Notes under the pieces: model-generated
Database searches by the model: none
The model's input: the letters and a program-made list of their open reading frames with translations, nothing else
What the model was told of the DNA's origin: nothing
Part shown: piece after piece, positions 50,366 to 58,839 of the stretch
Layout: each line of letters opens with the position of its first letter
Numbering within the stretch: the first letter of the stretch is position 1
DNA from: JADLCX01 sp964630785
Lineage (GTDB): Bacteria; Planctomycetota; Phycisphaerae; Phycisphaerales; UBA1924
Assembly: GCA_964630785.1 (NCBI GenBank)
Contig: CAZVZG010000010.1
Span: 1 to 64,000 of the forward strand
Length of the DNA stretch: 64,000 bases
Direction of reading: 5' to 3'
Translations under genes and position numbers: made by a program

Positions 50366-53311
50366 ATGCGATCGATCATCTCGGCCTTGTTGTGCATGAT
50401 CCTGACGCCCCTTGCGGCCGCCGCGCCGCCAGCCCTTCTGGCCGACCTGAACACCACTCAGGAAGCACGTAGTTCCATCCCCAGCCGCGTAGGTTGGGTC
50501 GCCGGTTCGACCGTGCCGGACGACTTCGCGATCATCCGGAGCGCGAACTCGGGCACGCCGCTCTCGGCCTGGATCACCGATGGCACCGAAGGAAGCACGT
50601 TGGCGATCAGCGGGCTGCCTTCGTTCGTCCCACCGGCGCAGGTCTCACCGCTCTGGGGCGCGTGCACCGCCACCGGCATCTTGGCGTTGTATCTCAACCG
50701 TCCAGGCACGGGCTACGCCCTCTTCGGCGTCGATCCCGCGACCGGACAGGCCACGCGCCTTCTCGAGGGCGGCGGCCTCGTCGGCGTGGTCGTGGTGAAC
50801 GAGCGGTTCCTATTCATCTATGACGACGGCGTGCATGGCCGCGAGCTCTGGACCAGCGCCGGCACGGTGGCCGGCACGTCGATCCTGCTCGACCTCTCGC
50901 CGGGCGCCGCGGCAAGCTCAATCAACATCCTCAACAGCAACGGTGCCCAGGCGTGGGTCTCCGTCAAGCCCGCGGGCTCGCCCGTGCGCAGCCTTTACAT
51001 CACGGACGGCACCGCGGACGGTACGCACCCGATCGGCCCCGTCAGCCCCACCGACGGGGATGCGCTGACATATTTCTCGGCGCTCGTTACGGGCGGGCTG
51101 GTCTACCAGGCCCGCGACTCGGGTTCGAGCGACACCCGCCTCTACTTCGCGACCCCGACCGCGGGGCCGACAGCGGCCATCGCCTCGACATCCGGGCCGA
51201 TCTCGCTCGGCACCACAGCCCCGGTCTCCACGGGCTCGCACGCGCTGTTTGTCGGCACGGACGCCGGCTCGACCCAGCACTTGTTCGTAACCGACGGCTT
51301 GACGGCGACCGCGACCTCCGAGTCGCTCCTGTTCTTCGGCCCCGATCTCGCAATCCTTCACGACGCCGCCGCGCCTTTCGGCTGGATCGCGTGTTTTCCG
51401 GGCGGTCCTTCCTCGAACTCGTCCGAGCCCTGCCGCAGCGACGGCACGCGCGCGGGCACCTACATGATTGCCGACTTGAACGCCGGCGACGGGCCTTCGG
51501 GTCCGTTCGGTTTCACCGCTGCGGGCAATCGGGCGTACTTCCGAACCGCGTCCTACATCAACGAGGGCGGCCCGTACAACGCGGCCACGCTCTCGACCGA
51601 CGGAACCGCCACCTCCGACCTGGGCTCGCTGCCCGGTGCGCCCTCCGATGCGGTTCCCATCACCTCGGTTCTCGGGCAACCCCTTTTCGCGGCGAGCGAC
51701 GCCCACGGACGGGAGCTCTGGCGGTTCGATCCGGAAGCAAGTGTTTTCAACTTCATAAGCGACCTGTGGCCGGGAGACGCCTCACCAAGCGGGCCCCTCA
51801 TCGTGTCGGTGGCGAGCGGATCGGCCGTTCTCACCGCTGAGACAGCCGTGAACCCTCAACAAATCCTTGTCACCGACGGCACCCCGCCCGGAACACTCCC
51901 CGCTTTGGCCACGGGCGTGCCTCTCACCGCCTCGTTCCTCACCCGCCCGATGCCGCTGGGTTCATTCGGCGAGCAGTTCGCGATCTTTGCTCGCGCCGGC
52001 CCGACCGGCGAGGAGCCCTGGCTCATCAACCCGCACACGGGCGCGGCCGCCATCCTCCGCGACATCCGGACCGGCCCTCAAGGTTCGCAGCCGGGCGCTT
52101 CGTTTTTCAGCCCCACCGCCACTTTCGGCCCAAGCGCCGGCAGCTTCACGTTTGGAAATGTTTCAAGCGCCGCCACCGGCGAGCGCACGGTCTTTACGGC
52201 TGCGCCGGCGATGCCCGCGGCCGGAGCGACCTACGCCGTCTGGTCCACCGACGGCACCGCGCCCAACACCGTCGAACTGACCCGACACCGGTCGGAGGCC
52301 GGACCACCCAAACTTGTGTTCAACTACACAACCCTCGGCACGAGCGCCTACTTCTTCGCTCCCCCGCTGGCGTCCGAATCCCCCCCGTTAGACAACGACC
52401 TGTGGATGACCGACGGCACCGCCGCGGGCACGCGGCGCGTGGTCTCGCTCCGATCCATCGGCATCTTTTCGGGTTCGGCCACCCAGCTCGCGGCTTGGAA
52501 TGGCCGGCTCTACTTCACGGCCAGCGTGTCGGGCGTGGCCCGCCTCTTTTCTTCCAACGGCACAACGGCCGGAACGTCCCTCGCCGCCATCGGCCCCGAG
52601 GCCGGTGCGCTCCCCATCGGGTCCATCTTCCCGACCGGCGTCGGGCTGATCTTCACCGCAGGCACGGCCAGCGGCGGCATGACTCTTTGGGCCACCGACA
52701 ACACGCCCACGGGCACGCGCCGGCTCACGCCCAGCGGTCCCGAGAGCCAATACGCCGGCATCGGTGCGGTGTACGACGCCGGAACGCTCGCCTTCTTCAC
52801 CATGTGGACCCGTCCCGAAGGCCGCGAGTTGTGGGCCACCGACGGCACCGCCGCGGGGACGCGACTGGTGAGCGACCTCAACCCCGGCCCGGAGTCCTCG
52901 GACCCGAACATCCTGAGCGTCCTCAGCGACCATCGACTGATCTTCGCGGCCTACACGCCCGATCGCGGCATCGAGCTCTGGCAGTCCGACGGCACAGCAT
53001 TCGGCACGCGCCTCATCGCCGATCTCGTCCCGGGCCCCGGGTCCAGCATCCCGACCAACGCCGCCCTGCTCGGCCCCAACCTCATCTTCACCGCCGACGA
53101 CGGTTCGAGCGTCGGGCAAGAACTCTGGACGGTGCCGCTGACCCCGCCCTGCCGCTGCGACGTCAACAACAGCGGTGCCACAAGCGTGCAGGACATCTTC
53201 GACTTCCTCTCGCTCTACTTCTCAGGCCGCGGCGACTTCAACGCCGACGGCGCCACCGGCGTGCAGGACATCTTCGATTTCCTGAGCTGCTGGTTCGTTG
53301 GCTGCACTTGA
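50366..53311 (+). CDS. Large secreted ELW-DGT repeat protein with dockerin-like tail
   Basis: A 981-residue exported protein. I start it at ATG 50366, where a signal peptide (ISALLCMILTPLAAAAPP) begins; the 44 codons before look non-coding. It has at least ten repeats of about 50-70 residues built on ELWxTDGTxxGT and LFFxA/LIFTA phrases (for example GRELWTSAGTVAGTSILLDL and GRELWATDGTAAGTRLVSDL), a propeller-like repeat known as ELWxxDGT in planctomycete and myxobacterial proteins. The end has CRCDVNNSGATSVQDIFDF and DFNADGATGVQDIFDF, in which one calcium loop is degenerate. The function is unknown. Confidence 0.78.
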   Translation: MRSIISALLCMILTPLAAAAPPALLADLNTTQEARSSIPSRVGWVAGSTVPDDFAIIRSANSGTPLSAWITDGTEGSTLAISGLPSFVPPAQVSPLWGACTATGILALYLNRPGTGYALFGVDPATGQATRLLEGGGLVGVVVVNERFLFIYDDGVHGRELWTSAGTVAGTSILLDLSPGAAASSINILNSNGAQAWVSVKPAGSPVRSLYITDGTADGTHPIGPVSPTDGDALTYFSALVTGGLVYQARDSGSSDTRLYFATPTAGPTAAIASTSGPISLGTTAPVSTGSHALFVGTDAGSTQHLFVTDGLTATATSESLLFFGPDLAILHDAAAPFGWIACFPGGPSSNSSEPCRSDGTRAGTYMIADLNAGDGPSGPFGFTAAGNRAYFRTASYINEGGPYNAATLSTDGTATSDLGSLPGAPSDAVPITSVLGQPLFAASDAHGRELWRFDPEASVFNFISDLWPGDASPSGPLIVSVASGSAVLTAETAVNPQQILVTDGTPPGTLPALATGVPLTASFLTRPMPLGSFGEQFAIFARAGPTGEEPWLINPHTGAAAILRDIRTGPQGSQPGASFFSPTATFGPSAGSFTFGNVSSAATGERTVFTAAPAMPAAGATYAVWSTDGTAPNTVELTRHRSEAGPPKLVFNYTTLGTSAYFFAPPLASESPPLDNDLWMTDGTAAGTRRVVSLRSIGIFSGSATQLAAWNGRLYFTASVSGVARLFSSNGTTAGTSLAAIGPEAGALPIGSIFPTGVGLIFTAGTASGGMTLWATDNTPTGTRRLTPSGPESQYAGIGAVYDAGTLAFFTMWTRPEGRELWATDGTAAGTRLVSDLNPGPESSDPNILSVLSDHRLIFAAYTPDRGIELWQSDGTAFGTRLIADLVPGPGSSIPTNAALLGPNLIFTADDGSSVGQELWTVPLTPPCRCDVNNSGATSVQDIFDFLSLYFSGRGDFNADGATGVQDIFDFLSCWFVGCT

Positions 53312-53344
53312 CAACAAGACCCCGCACCCCACACTCCGCCCGCG

Positions 53345-53400
53345 ATCCACGATCCACGATCCACGATCCACGATCCGCGATCCGCGATCCGCGATCCGCG
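53345..53400. repeat. Heptamer array, 4 x ATCCACG + 4 x ATCCGCG
   Basis: Eight consecutive 7-bp units in two homogeneous blocks, between the ELW-DGT gene and the NeuD-type gene. The ATCCGCG block is identical in sequence to the array at 1-56. Confidence 0.95.
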
Positions 53401-53409
53401 ATCCTCCCA

Positions 53410-53429
53410 CCGATCGCTTGCGCGATCGG
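53410..53429. repeat. Palindrome CCGATCGC-TTGC-GCGATCGG
   Basis: A perfect 8-bp stem with a TTGC loop (GCAA on the other strand), between two heptamer arrays. It shares the GC-GCAA-GC centre with the palindromes at 43033, 44991 and 45135. It could terminate the NeuD-type transcript on the minus strand. Confidence 0.6.
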
Positions 53430-53438
53430 CTCCTACAC

Positions 53439-53466
53439 ATCCGATATCCACTATCCGCTATCCGCT
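53439..53466. repeat. Short heptamer array overlapping the NeuD-type stop codon
   Basis: Four units (ATCCGAT, ATCCACT, ATCCGCT, ATCCGCT). The final unit supplies the stop codon (TAG on the minus strand at 53465-53467), so changes in copy number could alter the C-terminus. Confidence 0.8.
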
Positions 53467-54157
53467 ATCGCGCCGGCACCCCCTTCACCACCGCCCCCAC
53501 GCCAACGTCACGCACCACCACCGCCCCGCAACCCACGACCGCCCCGCGCCCGATCGTTCGCGAGAGCATCACCCGCGACCCGATGCCCACGAGTGCATCC
53601 GCCTCGACCCGCGCCCGCCCGCCCAGGATCGCGCCGGGCGCGACGTGTACGTTCTCGCCCACCACGCACTCGTGCTCGACGATCGCCCCCGTGTTCACAA
53701 TCGAGTGATCGCCGATCGTCGCCCGCGTGTGCACCACCGCCCGCGGCCCGACAAACACCCCCGCGCCGATCCGGGCCGACGGTGAGACGAACGCCTCAGG
53801 GTGGATGAGCGTCGCCGGCATCAGCCCGGCCAGGTGTCCGATGAGCCGCCGGCGGACTCCCGCGTCGCCCACGGCGACGATCGCGGCCAGGCACCCCGCC
53901 GCCCCGCTCAGTCCCCCGTCCGAGCCTCCACCCCCCTGTTCTTGGGCGATCGACGCCAGCCGCTTCAGACCGCCGAGGCGCTGGGCGAACGGCTGAACGC
54001 CGGGCGAAGCGAGGACTGGCCGCTCCGAGTCGTCCAGGAACCCCGCCACCGTCCAGCCCAGCAAGGCGGCCGCTTCAGTGACCACGAGGGCGTGCCCTCC
54101 CCCTCCGAGGATCAGCAGCGGCAGATTTGGGGTTTCCTCCGGCGGATGAGGTCGCAT
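53465..54157 (-). CDS. NeuD/PglD-type sugar O-acyltransferase
   Basis: A 230-residue hexapeptide-repeat acetyltransferase acting on sugars of sialic-acid-like or bacillosamine pathways. The N-terminal LLILGGGGHALVVTEAAALL is the PglD-like Rossmann part that binds the sugar nucleotide; the left-handed beta-helix follows (IGAGVFVGPRAVVHTRATIG, GAIVEHECVVGENVHVAPGA). The catalytic His is probably in EHECVVG. A Gly/Ser-rich insert (EQGGGGSDGGLSGAAG) sits between the domains. A minus-strand TAGACT is nine bases from the ATG, and the stop codon lies in a heptamer repeat. Confidence 0.85.
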   Translation of the reverse strand: MRPHPPEETPNLPLLILGGGGHALVVTEAAALLGWTVAGFLDDSERPVLASPGVQPFAQRLGGLKRLASIAQEQGGGGSDGGLSGAAGCLAAIVAVGDAGVRRRLIGHLAGLMPATLIHPEAFVSPSARIGAGVFVGPRAVVHTRATIGDHSIVNTGAIVEHECVVGENVHVAPGAILGGRARVEADALVGIGSRVMLSRTIGRGAVVGCGAVVVRDVGVGAVVKGVPAR

Positions 54158-54672
54158 GGGGCATCCAGTCTAACGGCCCGGCGCAGGGCGCGACCGGACC
54201 GTGTGGCGACTGGCTGGGCGGGCCGTCCTGCGTGGTTGGATGCGTGGAGCGAACAGGCGTCTGGGGTGGGGAGGTGGGGGTAGGCGGTGGGAGATAGGGG
54301 ATCAGGGGGATCGCAATCGACAGGCCGAGTTGACGAAACCCCCCGAGTCCGCGACACTTGCCCTCCCCCGCTGGATGGAGCCGGCAAGGTTTTTTGGGGG
54401 CCGGGCTTTGCGAGAGACGCATTTTGGGTCACCCACCGCCGCGGAGCTGTCCGTAAGGAGCCGGGGCCGAGCGGCGGCGAGTGAGGCCGACTGGCGAGAG
54501 CGCCGGAATCGGATGCGGATGTTGGGGGGGAGGCGAGGGTTGGAGGGGGCGGGGGGGAGAGGGGGGGAGGGGGTGTGATCGCGCGCCGCATCCGGCGTCG
54601 GGCGGTTGTCGTACCGGGTTCTTGTCGCCGTCGCGACCGGATCGCGTCGGCTTGGTTCAGTCTGGAGCATCC
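54158..54672. other. 515-base gene-free stretch with G-tracts
   Basis: Divergent promoter region of the NeuD-type gene and the coiled-coil membrane protein. Open frames are shadow-like. The part 54517-54577 is a series of G-runs (three to eight G each) with short spacers, a candidate G-quadruplex region. No hairpin terminator or riboswitch was recognised. Confidence 0.5.
54167..54172 (-). promoter_or_regulatory. Probable -10 element of the NeuD-type gene
   Basis: Reads TAGACT on the minus strand, nine bases before ATG 54157. Confidence 0.5.
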
Positions 54673-56046
54673 ATGGCGGCTCGTACATCCACCGGTCTGG
54701 GCGTCGGCATCGCGGTGACCATCCTGGGCATCGCGACCCTCGGCCTGTTCGTCACCACCATCATCATGTGGTCTCAGGCCAACGCGCAGCGCAAGCGTGC
54801 CGACGAGCAGGAGCAGCGCACCGCGGAGTTCATCCGCGAGGACGAACGCGGCCAGGACCGCGTCGTCAAGCTCAAGGCCGACGCCAAGGCCGCGCACAAG
54901 AGCCTCGTCGGCTACCTGATCGACGTACAGGGCGACATCATGCAGCGCGTGACCGGCGCCAAGACCGACACGCTCGCCGACTTCAAGTCCAACAGCAAGT
55001 TCGGCCCCGACGCCGAGACGCAGACGGTGCTGGGCATGTACAAAGCCGCGAAGAACGAGATCGACGCCCTCAAGGGCCAGCTCTCCCAGGCCCAGGCCGA
55101 CGCCGAGCGCGCCCGCCAGGACCAGGTCAACGAGGCGGCCCGCGTCAAGACCATCGACGACAGCATGAAGGCCACGCTCGCCGCCAACGCGGGCGAGCTC
55201 GGCAAGTACAAGGACGAGGTCGACCAGCTCCGCGAGTCGATCGACGGCTACAAGAAGAAGTCCGACGAGCGGGTTCAGAAGATCTCCGACGACGCCGCGG
55301 CCAAGGAAGCCTCGCTCCAGTCCGACATCGAGCGCATGCAGCGCGAGGCGGTCCTCGACAAGGGCCTGATCCAGCGCCTTCAGGGCGAGCTCAAGGGCAA
55401 GCGTTATGAAGGCAAGGGCGAGTACGCGCTGGTCGACGCCCAGGTCATCGGCCTCAACACCGTTGACAACGCCGCGATCATCAACATCGGGCGCAACGAC
55501 AAGCTGCGGGTCGGCATGACCTTCGCGGTCTACTCCGACGCGGCCGCGATCCGCCCGGACGACAAGACCGGCGTGTATCCGCCCGGCAAGGCCTCGGTCG
55601 AGGTGGTGAACATGGACGACGCCTCAGCGACCGTCCGCATCATCAGCGAGAAGAAGGGCAACCCGATCGTCAAGGGCGACGTGCTCGCGAACGCGATCTA
55701 CGACCCCCACAAGGTGTACAAGTTCGTGATCTTCGGCAACTTCGACGCAAACCGCGACGGGCGCGCCACCATGCAGGAAGCCGACGACTGGCGGGCCACG
55801 ATCACCGGATGGGGCGGCAAGGTGCTCGACGGCCTGTCCGGCGACGTGGATTATCTGATCCTCGGCGAGCGCCCCCCGATCCCGCCCGAGCCCTCCGCCA
55901 CCGCGCCCGTCGAGGTCGTCGAGGAATGGATCCGCGTCAAGCAGGCCTCGCAGCATTACGACGAGTTGTTCAAGAAGGCCACCGAGACCTCGATCCCCGT
56001 CCTCAACGAGAACCGTCTGCGCACGCTCATCGGCGAGAACTACTGA
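54673..56046 (+). CDS. Membrane-anchored coiled-coil protein with BRCT-like C-terminal domain
   Basis: A 457-residue protein with one N-terminal transmembrane helix (IAVTILGIATLGLFVTTIIM), a long coiled coil at about residues 35-255 rich in Ala, Lys, Glu and Gln, a beta-rich domain (YALVDAQVIGLNTVDNAAI to VRIISEKKGNPIVKGDVLAN), and a tail that reads like a BRCT domain: KFVIFGNFDANRDG, WRATITGWGGKVLDGL, DVDYLILGERP. BRCT domains normally bind phosphopeptides or DNA ends, so one on an envelope coiled-coil protein is odd. ATG 54673 has GGAG five bases upstream. A terminator-like hairpin follows. Confidence 0.72.
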   Translation: MAARTSTGLGVGIAVTILGIATLGLFVTTIIMWSQANAQRKRADEQEQRTAEFIREDERGQDRVVKLKADAKAAHKSLVGYLIDVQGDIMQRVTGAKTDTLADFKSNSKFGPDAETQTVLGMYKAAKNEIDALKGQLSQAQADAERARQDQVNEAARVKTIDDSMKATLAANAGELGKYKDEVDQLRESIDGYKKKSDERVQKISDDAAAKEASLQSDIERMQREAVLDKGLIQRLQGELKGKRYEGKGEYALVDAQVIGLNTVDNAAIINIGRNDKLRVGMTFAVYSDAAAIRPDDKTGVYPPGKASVEVVNMDDASATVRIISEKKGNPIVKGDVLANAIYDPHKVYKFVIFGNFDANRDGRATMQEADDWRATITGWGGKVLDGLSGDVDYLILGERPPIPPEPSATAPVEVVEEWIRVKQASQHYDELFKKATETSIPVLNENRLRTLIGENY

Positions 56047-56100
56047 TCTGACCCCGCGCCGGCCGTTTCTGCACTTCCCCCCGCACCGCTCACAACCGTC

Positions 56101-56133
56101 GAGCCTCCCGGGCCGTACCGGCTCGGGGGGCTC
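56101..56133 (+). terminator. Terminator-like hairpin after the coiled-coil protein gene
   Basis: A 15-bp stem with two G-U pairs (GAGCCTCCCGGGCCG with CGGCTCGGGGGGCTC), tight loop, 55 bases past the stop. There is no strong U-tract. Confidence 0.55.
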
Positions 56134-56321
56134 GCGTGCGTTTGGTGAATGAAACACTCAATCGGCAACGTTCGAGCGAGAGTCCGAGAACCCGGAAAAG
56201 ACCGTCCCTGCCGGGGGCCGGGTTCAGCCCCGTTCGCATAAAGGTCGATCTCACGGGCACGGTGCACCGTGCTCGCGCCGGAGGGTTCGACGCTTTCAGC
56301 CCCGCAAGAGGAGGCGCTCAG

Positions 56322-57851
56322 ATGTTCATCCGTGTCCGCAACGCTCTGCGCCCGCTCGCGATCGCCGCCGCCGGGATGATGTGCCTGGCCGTCAACGCCG
56401 ACGCCGCGGCCGGGCCGAAGGTCGGCCGATCAGGAAAGGTCCAGCAGGACGTGATCCTGACCTGGGGCGGGCAGCCGTGCAACGGCAAGGTGAACGTCGA
56501 GATCTCGATGTTCGACGCGCCGTTCGGCGGCGATCAGATCGGCAAGAGCATCCAGATCGAGGGCGTCGAGTGCAAGGACGGGCTTGCGTCGCTCGAGATG
56601 AACTTCGGCCCCAACTGCTTCGACGGCCACCGTCGGTACCTCGACATCGTCGTGAGCGGCGGGTTCTACCGCTTCCCCACGCGAATGCTCCAGCGTCAGG
56701 AGATCAAGGTCGCGGGCATGGCGCAGTACGCCGTTGTCGCCGAGCGAGCCCTGAACCAGGTCGCCGGTCCTCAGGGGCCCGAAGGCCCCGTCGGCCCGCA
56801 GGGCGAGCAGGGACCCGCCGGGCCCGCCGGCCCCCCCGGCCCCGACGGTCCACCCGGCCCCGCGGGCGGCCCGGTCGGTCCGCAGGGGCCCACCGGCCCG
56901 ATGGGCCCGCAAGGTGATGAAGGTCCCGCAGGTCCCGCGGGTCCGGCCGGCCCCGCCGGCGCCGGCCTCTCGGCGATCAAGGTCGCGACCCTGCGCACCG
57001 GCATCCTTAACGGCGGCCCGGCGTTCCGCTACACCTTCGCCGCGGGTAGCTCGCCGATCGATCCCGCGTTCGACGGCCAGGACCTTTACGTCCCGCTGCT
57101 CATCCCCGGTCGCGTCGCGGTGATCCGCGCTCGCACGGGCCGGCTCGTGCGGACCGTCATGCTCGACGCCTCGCTCCCCTTCCCCTCCAGCGCGGCCTAC
57201 GACGGCACCAAGGTCTGGGTCACCACCGCCCAGGGCGTCGCCATCATCGACACCGAGGACGGTTCGTTTGTCACCTACGACTTCGGCGTCCAGAACCGCG
57301 GCATCACGATCTGCAACGGCTACGCGTACATCTGCAGTCCGGCCATCGGCCAGGTGTTCGCCCTGCCCATCAACACGACCACCGGCGTGGCCGCCCAGGC
57401 CTGGGTCATCCCCAGTTGCAACGGCATCGCCAGCGACGGCACGGGCGTGTTCATCAGCAGCACCTCCACGGGGACGGTCTACAGGCTCACGGGGACGAAC
57501 GCCGTCGCCGCGCCCGTGCGCGTGACCGGCGGCCAGCCGCGGCGGATCGTCGTCGCGGGCGACAACGCCTACGTCGCCGACGGCGCCGCCAACAAGGTCT
57601 ACTCCTTCGCCACCGACGGCACGGGCACGATCACCACCCACACCGCCGGGCTCGCCGCCTCCACTTCGATGGTCTTCGACGGCGAGCACCTGGTCGTCTG
57701 CACGCAACTCGGCGCCGTGACCGCCTACGCGCTCCCCGGCTTCACCGTCGCGGCCACGGCGCAGCTCGATTCCGGCACCGACTCGCTCGTGTACGACGGG
57801 CGGAATGTCTGGGTGCTCAACAGTTTCAGCAACTGGATGGAGAAGAGGTAA
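56322..57851 (+). CDS. Exported collagen-like protein with beta-propeller C-terminus
   Basis: A 509-residue secreted protein. ATG 56322 has AGAGGAGG upstream and opens a signal peptide (PLAIAAAGMMCLAVNADA). Residues about 30-140 are a beta domain, followed by about 22 Gly-x-y collagen triplets at about 148-214 (GPQGPEGPVGPQGEQGPAGP), with one irregular GPAGGPVG join. The last 290 residues are YVTN/NHL-like propeller blades (TKVWVTTAQGVAIIDTEDGS). Collagen stalks between globular domains form trimers and usually present a head at the cell surface. The ligand is unknown. Confidence 0.82.
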   Translation: MFIRVRNALRPLAIAAAGMMCLAVNADAAAGPKVGRSGKVQQDVILTWGGQPCNGKVNVEISMFDAPFGGDQIGKSIQIEGVECKDGLASLEMNFGPNCFDGHRRYLDIVVSGGFYRFPTRMLQRQEIKVAGMAQYAVVAERALNQVAGPQGPEGPVGPQGEQGPAGPAGPPGPDGPPGPAGGPVGPQGPTGPMGPQGDEGPAGPAGPAGPAGAGLSAIKVATLRTGILNGGPAFRYTFAAGSSPIDPAFDGQDLYVPLLIPGRVAVIRARTGRLVRTVMLDASLPFPSSAAYDGTKVWVTTAQGVAIIDTEDGSFVTYDFGVQNRGITICNGYAYICSPAIGQVFALPINTTTGVAAQAWVIPSCNGIASDGTGVFISSTSTGTVYRLTGTNAVAAPVRVTGGQPRRIVVAGDNAYVADGAANKVYSFATDGTGTITTHTAGLAASTSMVFDGEHLVVCTQLGAVTAYALPGFTVAATAQLDSGTDSLVYDGRNVWVLNSFSNWMEKR

Positions 57852-57871
57852 GCCCGCACGCGGGCCACGCG

Positions 57872-58636
57872 TCAGCGCGTCGGCTTGCGTTTCGTGTTTG
57901 ACTCAGCGTCCGGCACGGGCGGCGTTGGCGACGCCGGTGCCCCCGCCGCGACAAACTCCTTCCACAGGTCGTCCACGCTCTTGCCGAGCAGGTCGTTGAA
58001 TACCGACTCGTCCGCGCCGCCGGCGCGCAGGCGGGCGTTGAGCCTGTTGACGATCCCCGCGTCCTTGTTCGCCACCAGCCAGCCCAGGAACGCCGCCGTC
58101 ACGCGGTAGCCGTCGCGGTATGACGACTTCTCGGGGTCGATCTTCCGCTGTCGGACACCCGGCTCGTACTTCCAGAACCGGATGTAGTCGGCGATGCCCT
58201 CGGTGAGCCAACCGAGCTTGGCCTTCTGCCCCGGGTACGCCTGAACAACGTGCGTCAGTTCGTGCACCATCATGCCCAGGTCGTCCGGGTGAGCGCGGAC
58301 GTACTCGGCGTTGACGCTGATCGTGCCGCCGCCGGTCGCCGCGGGCACGCGCATGGTCGGGTGCAGGACGATCTCGACCGAGCCGCGGGGCTTGAAGCCG
58401 TCGCCCGCAAGTTCCGCGGCGATCTTCGGGTACCACGCCTCGCATACGGCCTTGGCCCGCTCACCCCACGCCCGCAGGTCCGGCGCGCCCGAGGAATCCA
58501 CGGTGATTGAAACAGCCTCGACCGGCGCGGCTTCGACCGGCGGTTTCCGATCAATCGCCGATCCGCCGGGCTCCGCTGTCGAAATCGCGGATACAAGGGC
58601 CATACACGCCCACGCGACCGGGGTTCGTGTTTTCAT
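57872..58636 (-). CDS. Basic-secretory-protein family metallopeptidase
   Basis: A 254-residue exported protein. Signal peptide PVAWACMALVSAISTA. The zinc-site region MMVHELTHVVQAYPGQKAK followed by WLTEGIADYIRFWKYEPG is characteristic of the plant-type basic secretory protein (BSP) family, with HExxH and a downstream Glu as in gluzincin-like peptidases. Bacterial members are exported and possibly protease or cell-wall active. The ATG at 58636 is six bases from a minus-strand TACGCT. It converges on the collagen-like gene. Confidence 0.85.
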   Translation of the reverse strand: MKTRTPVAWACMALVSAISTAEPGGSAIDRKPPVEAAPVEAVSITVDSSGAPDLRAWGERAKAVCEAWYPKIAAELAGDGFKPRGSVEIVLHPTMRVPAATGGGTISVNAEYVRAHPDDLGMMVHELTHVVQAYPGQKAKLGWLTEGIADYIRFWKYEPGVRQRKIDPEKSSYRDGYRVTAAFLGWLVANKDAGIVNRLNARLRAGGADESVFNDLLGKSVDDLWKEFVAAGAPASPTPPVPDAESNTKRKPTR

Positions 58637-58642
58637 GGCCCG

Positions 58643-58648
58643 AGCGTA
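58643..58648 (-). promoter_or_regulatory. Probable -10 element of the BSP-family peptidase gene
   Basis: Reads TACGCT on the minus strand, six bases before ATG 58636. Confidence 0.5.
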
Positions 58649-58839
58649 TCGCGCTCGACGCGGAAACTCTTGCGGCACCACGACCAACCGTGTTCGTATC
58701 CACCTTGCAGGGGGTGTGGCGGATCGGAGGAGCGGTCGGCCGACCTACACAAGACCCTTGCGGCACGGGATCGTGATCTGGTAATCTCAGCCAGCGCCGC
58801 GTGCGCACCCGCGCGGATGCGGAGACAGGAGTTTGACAC

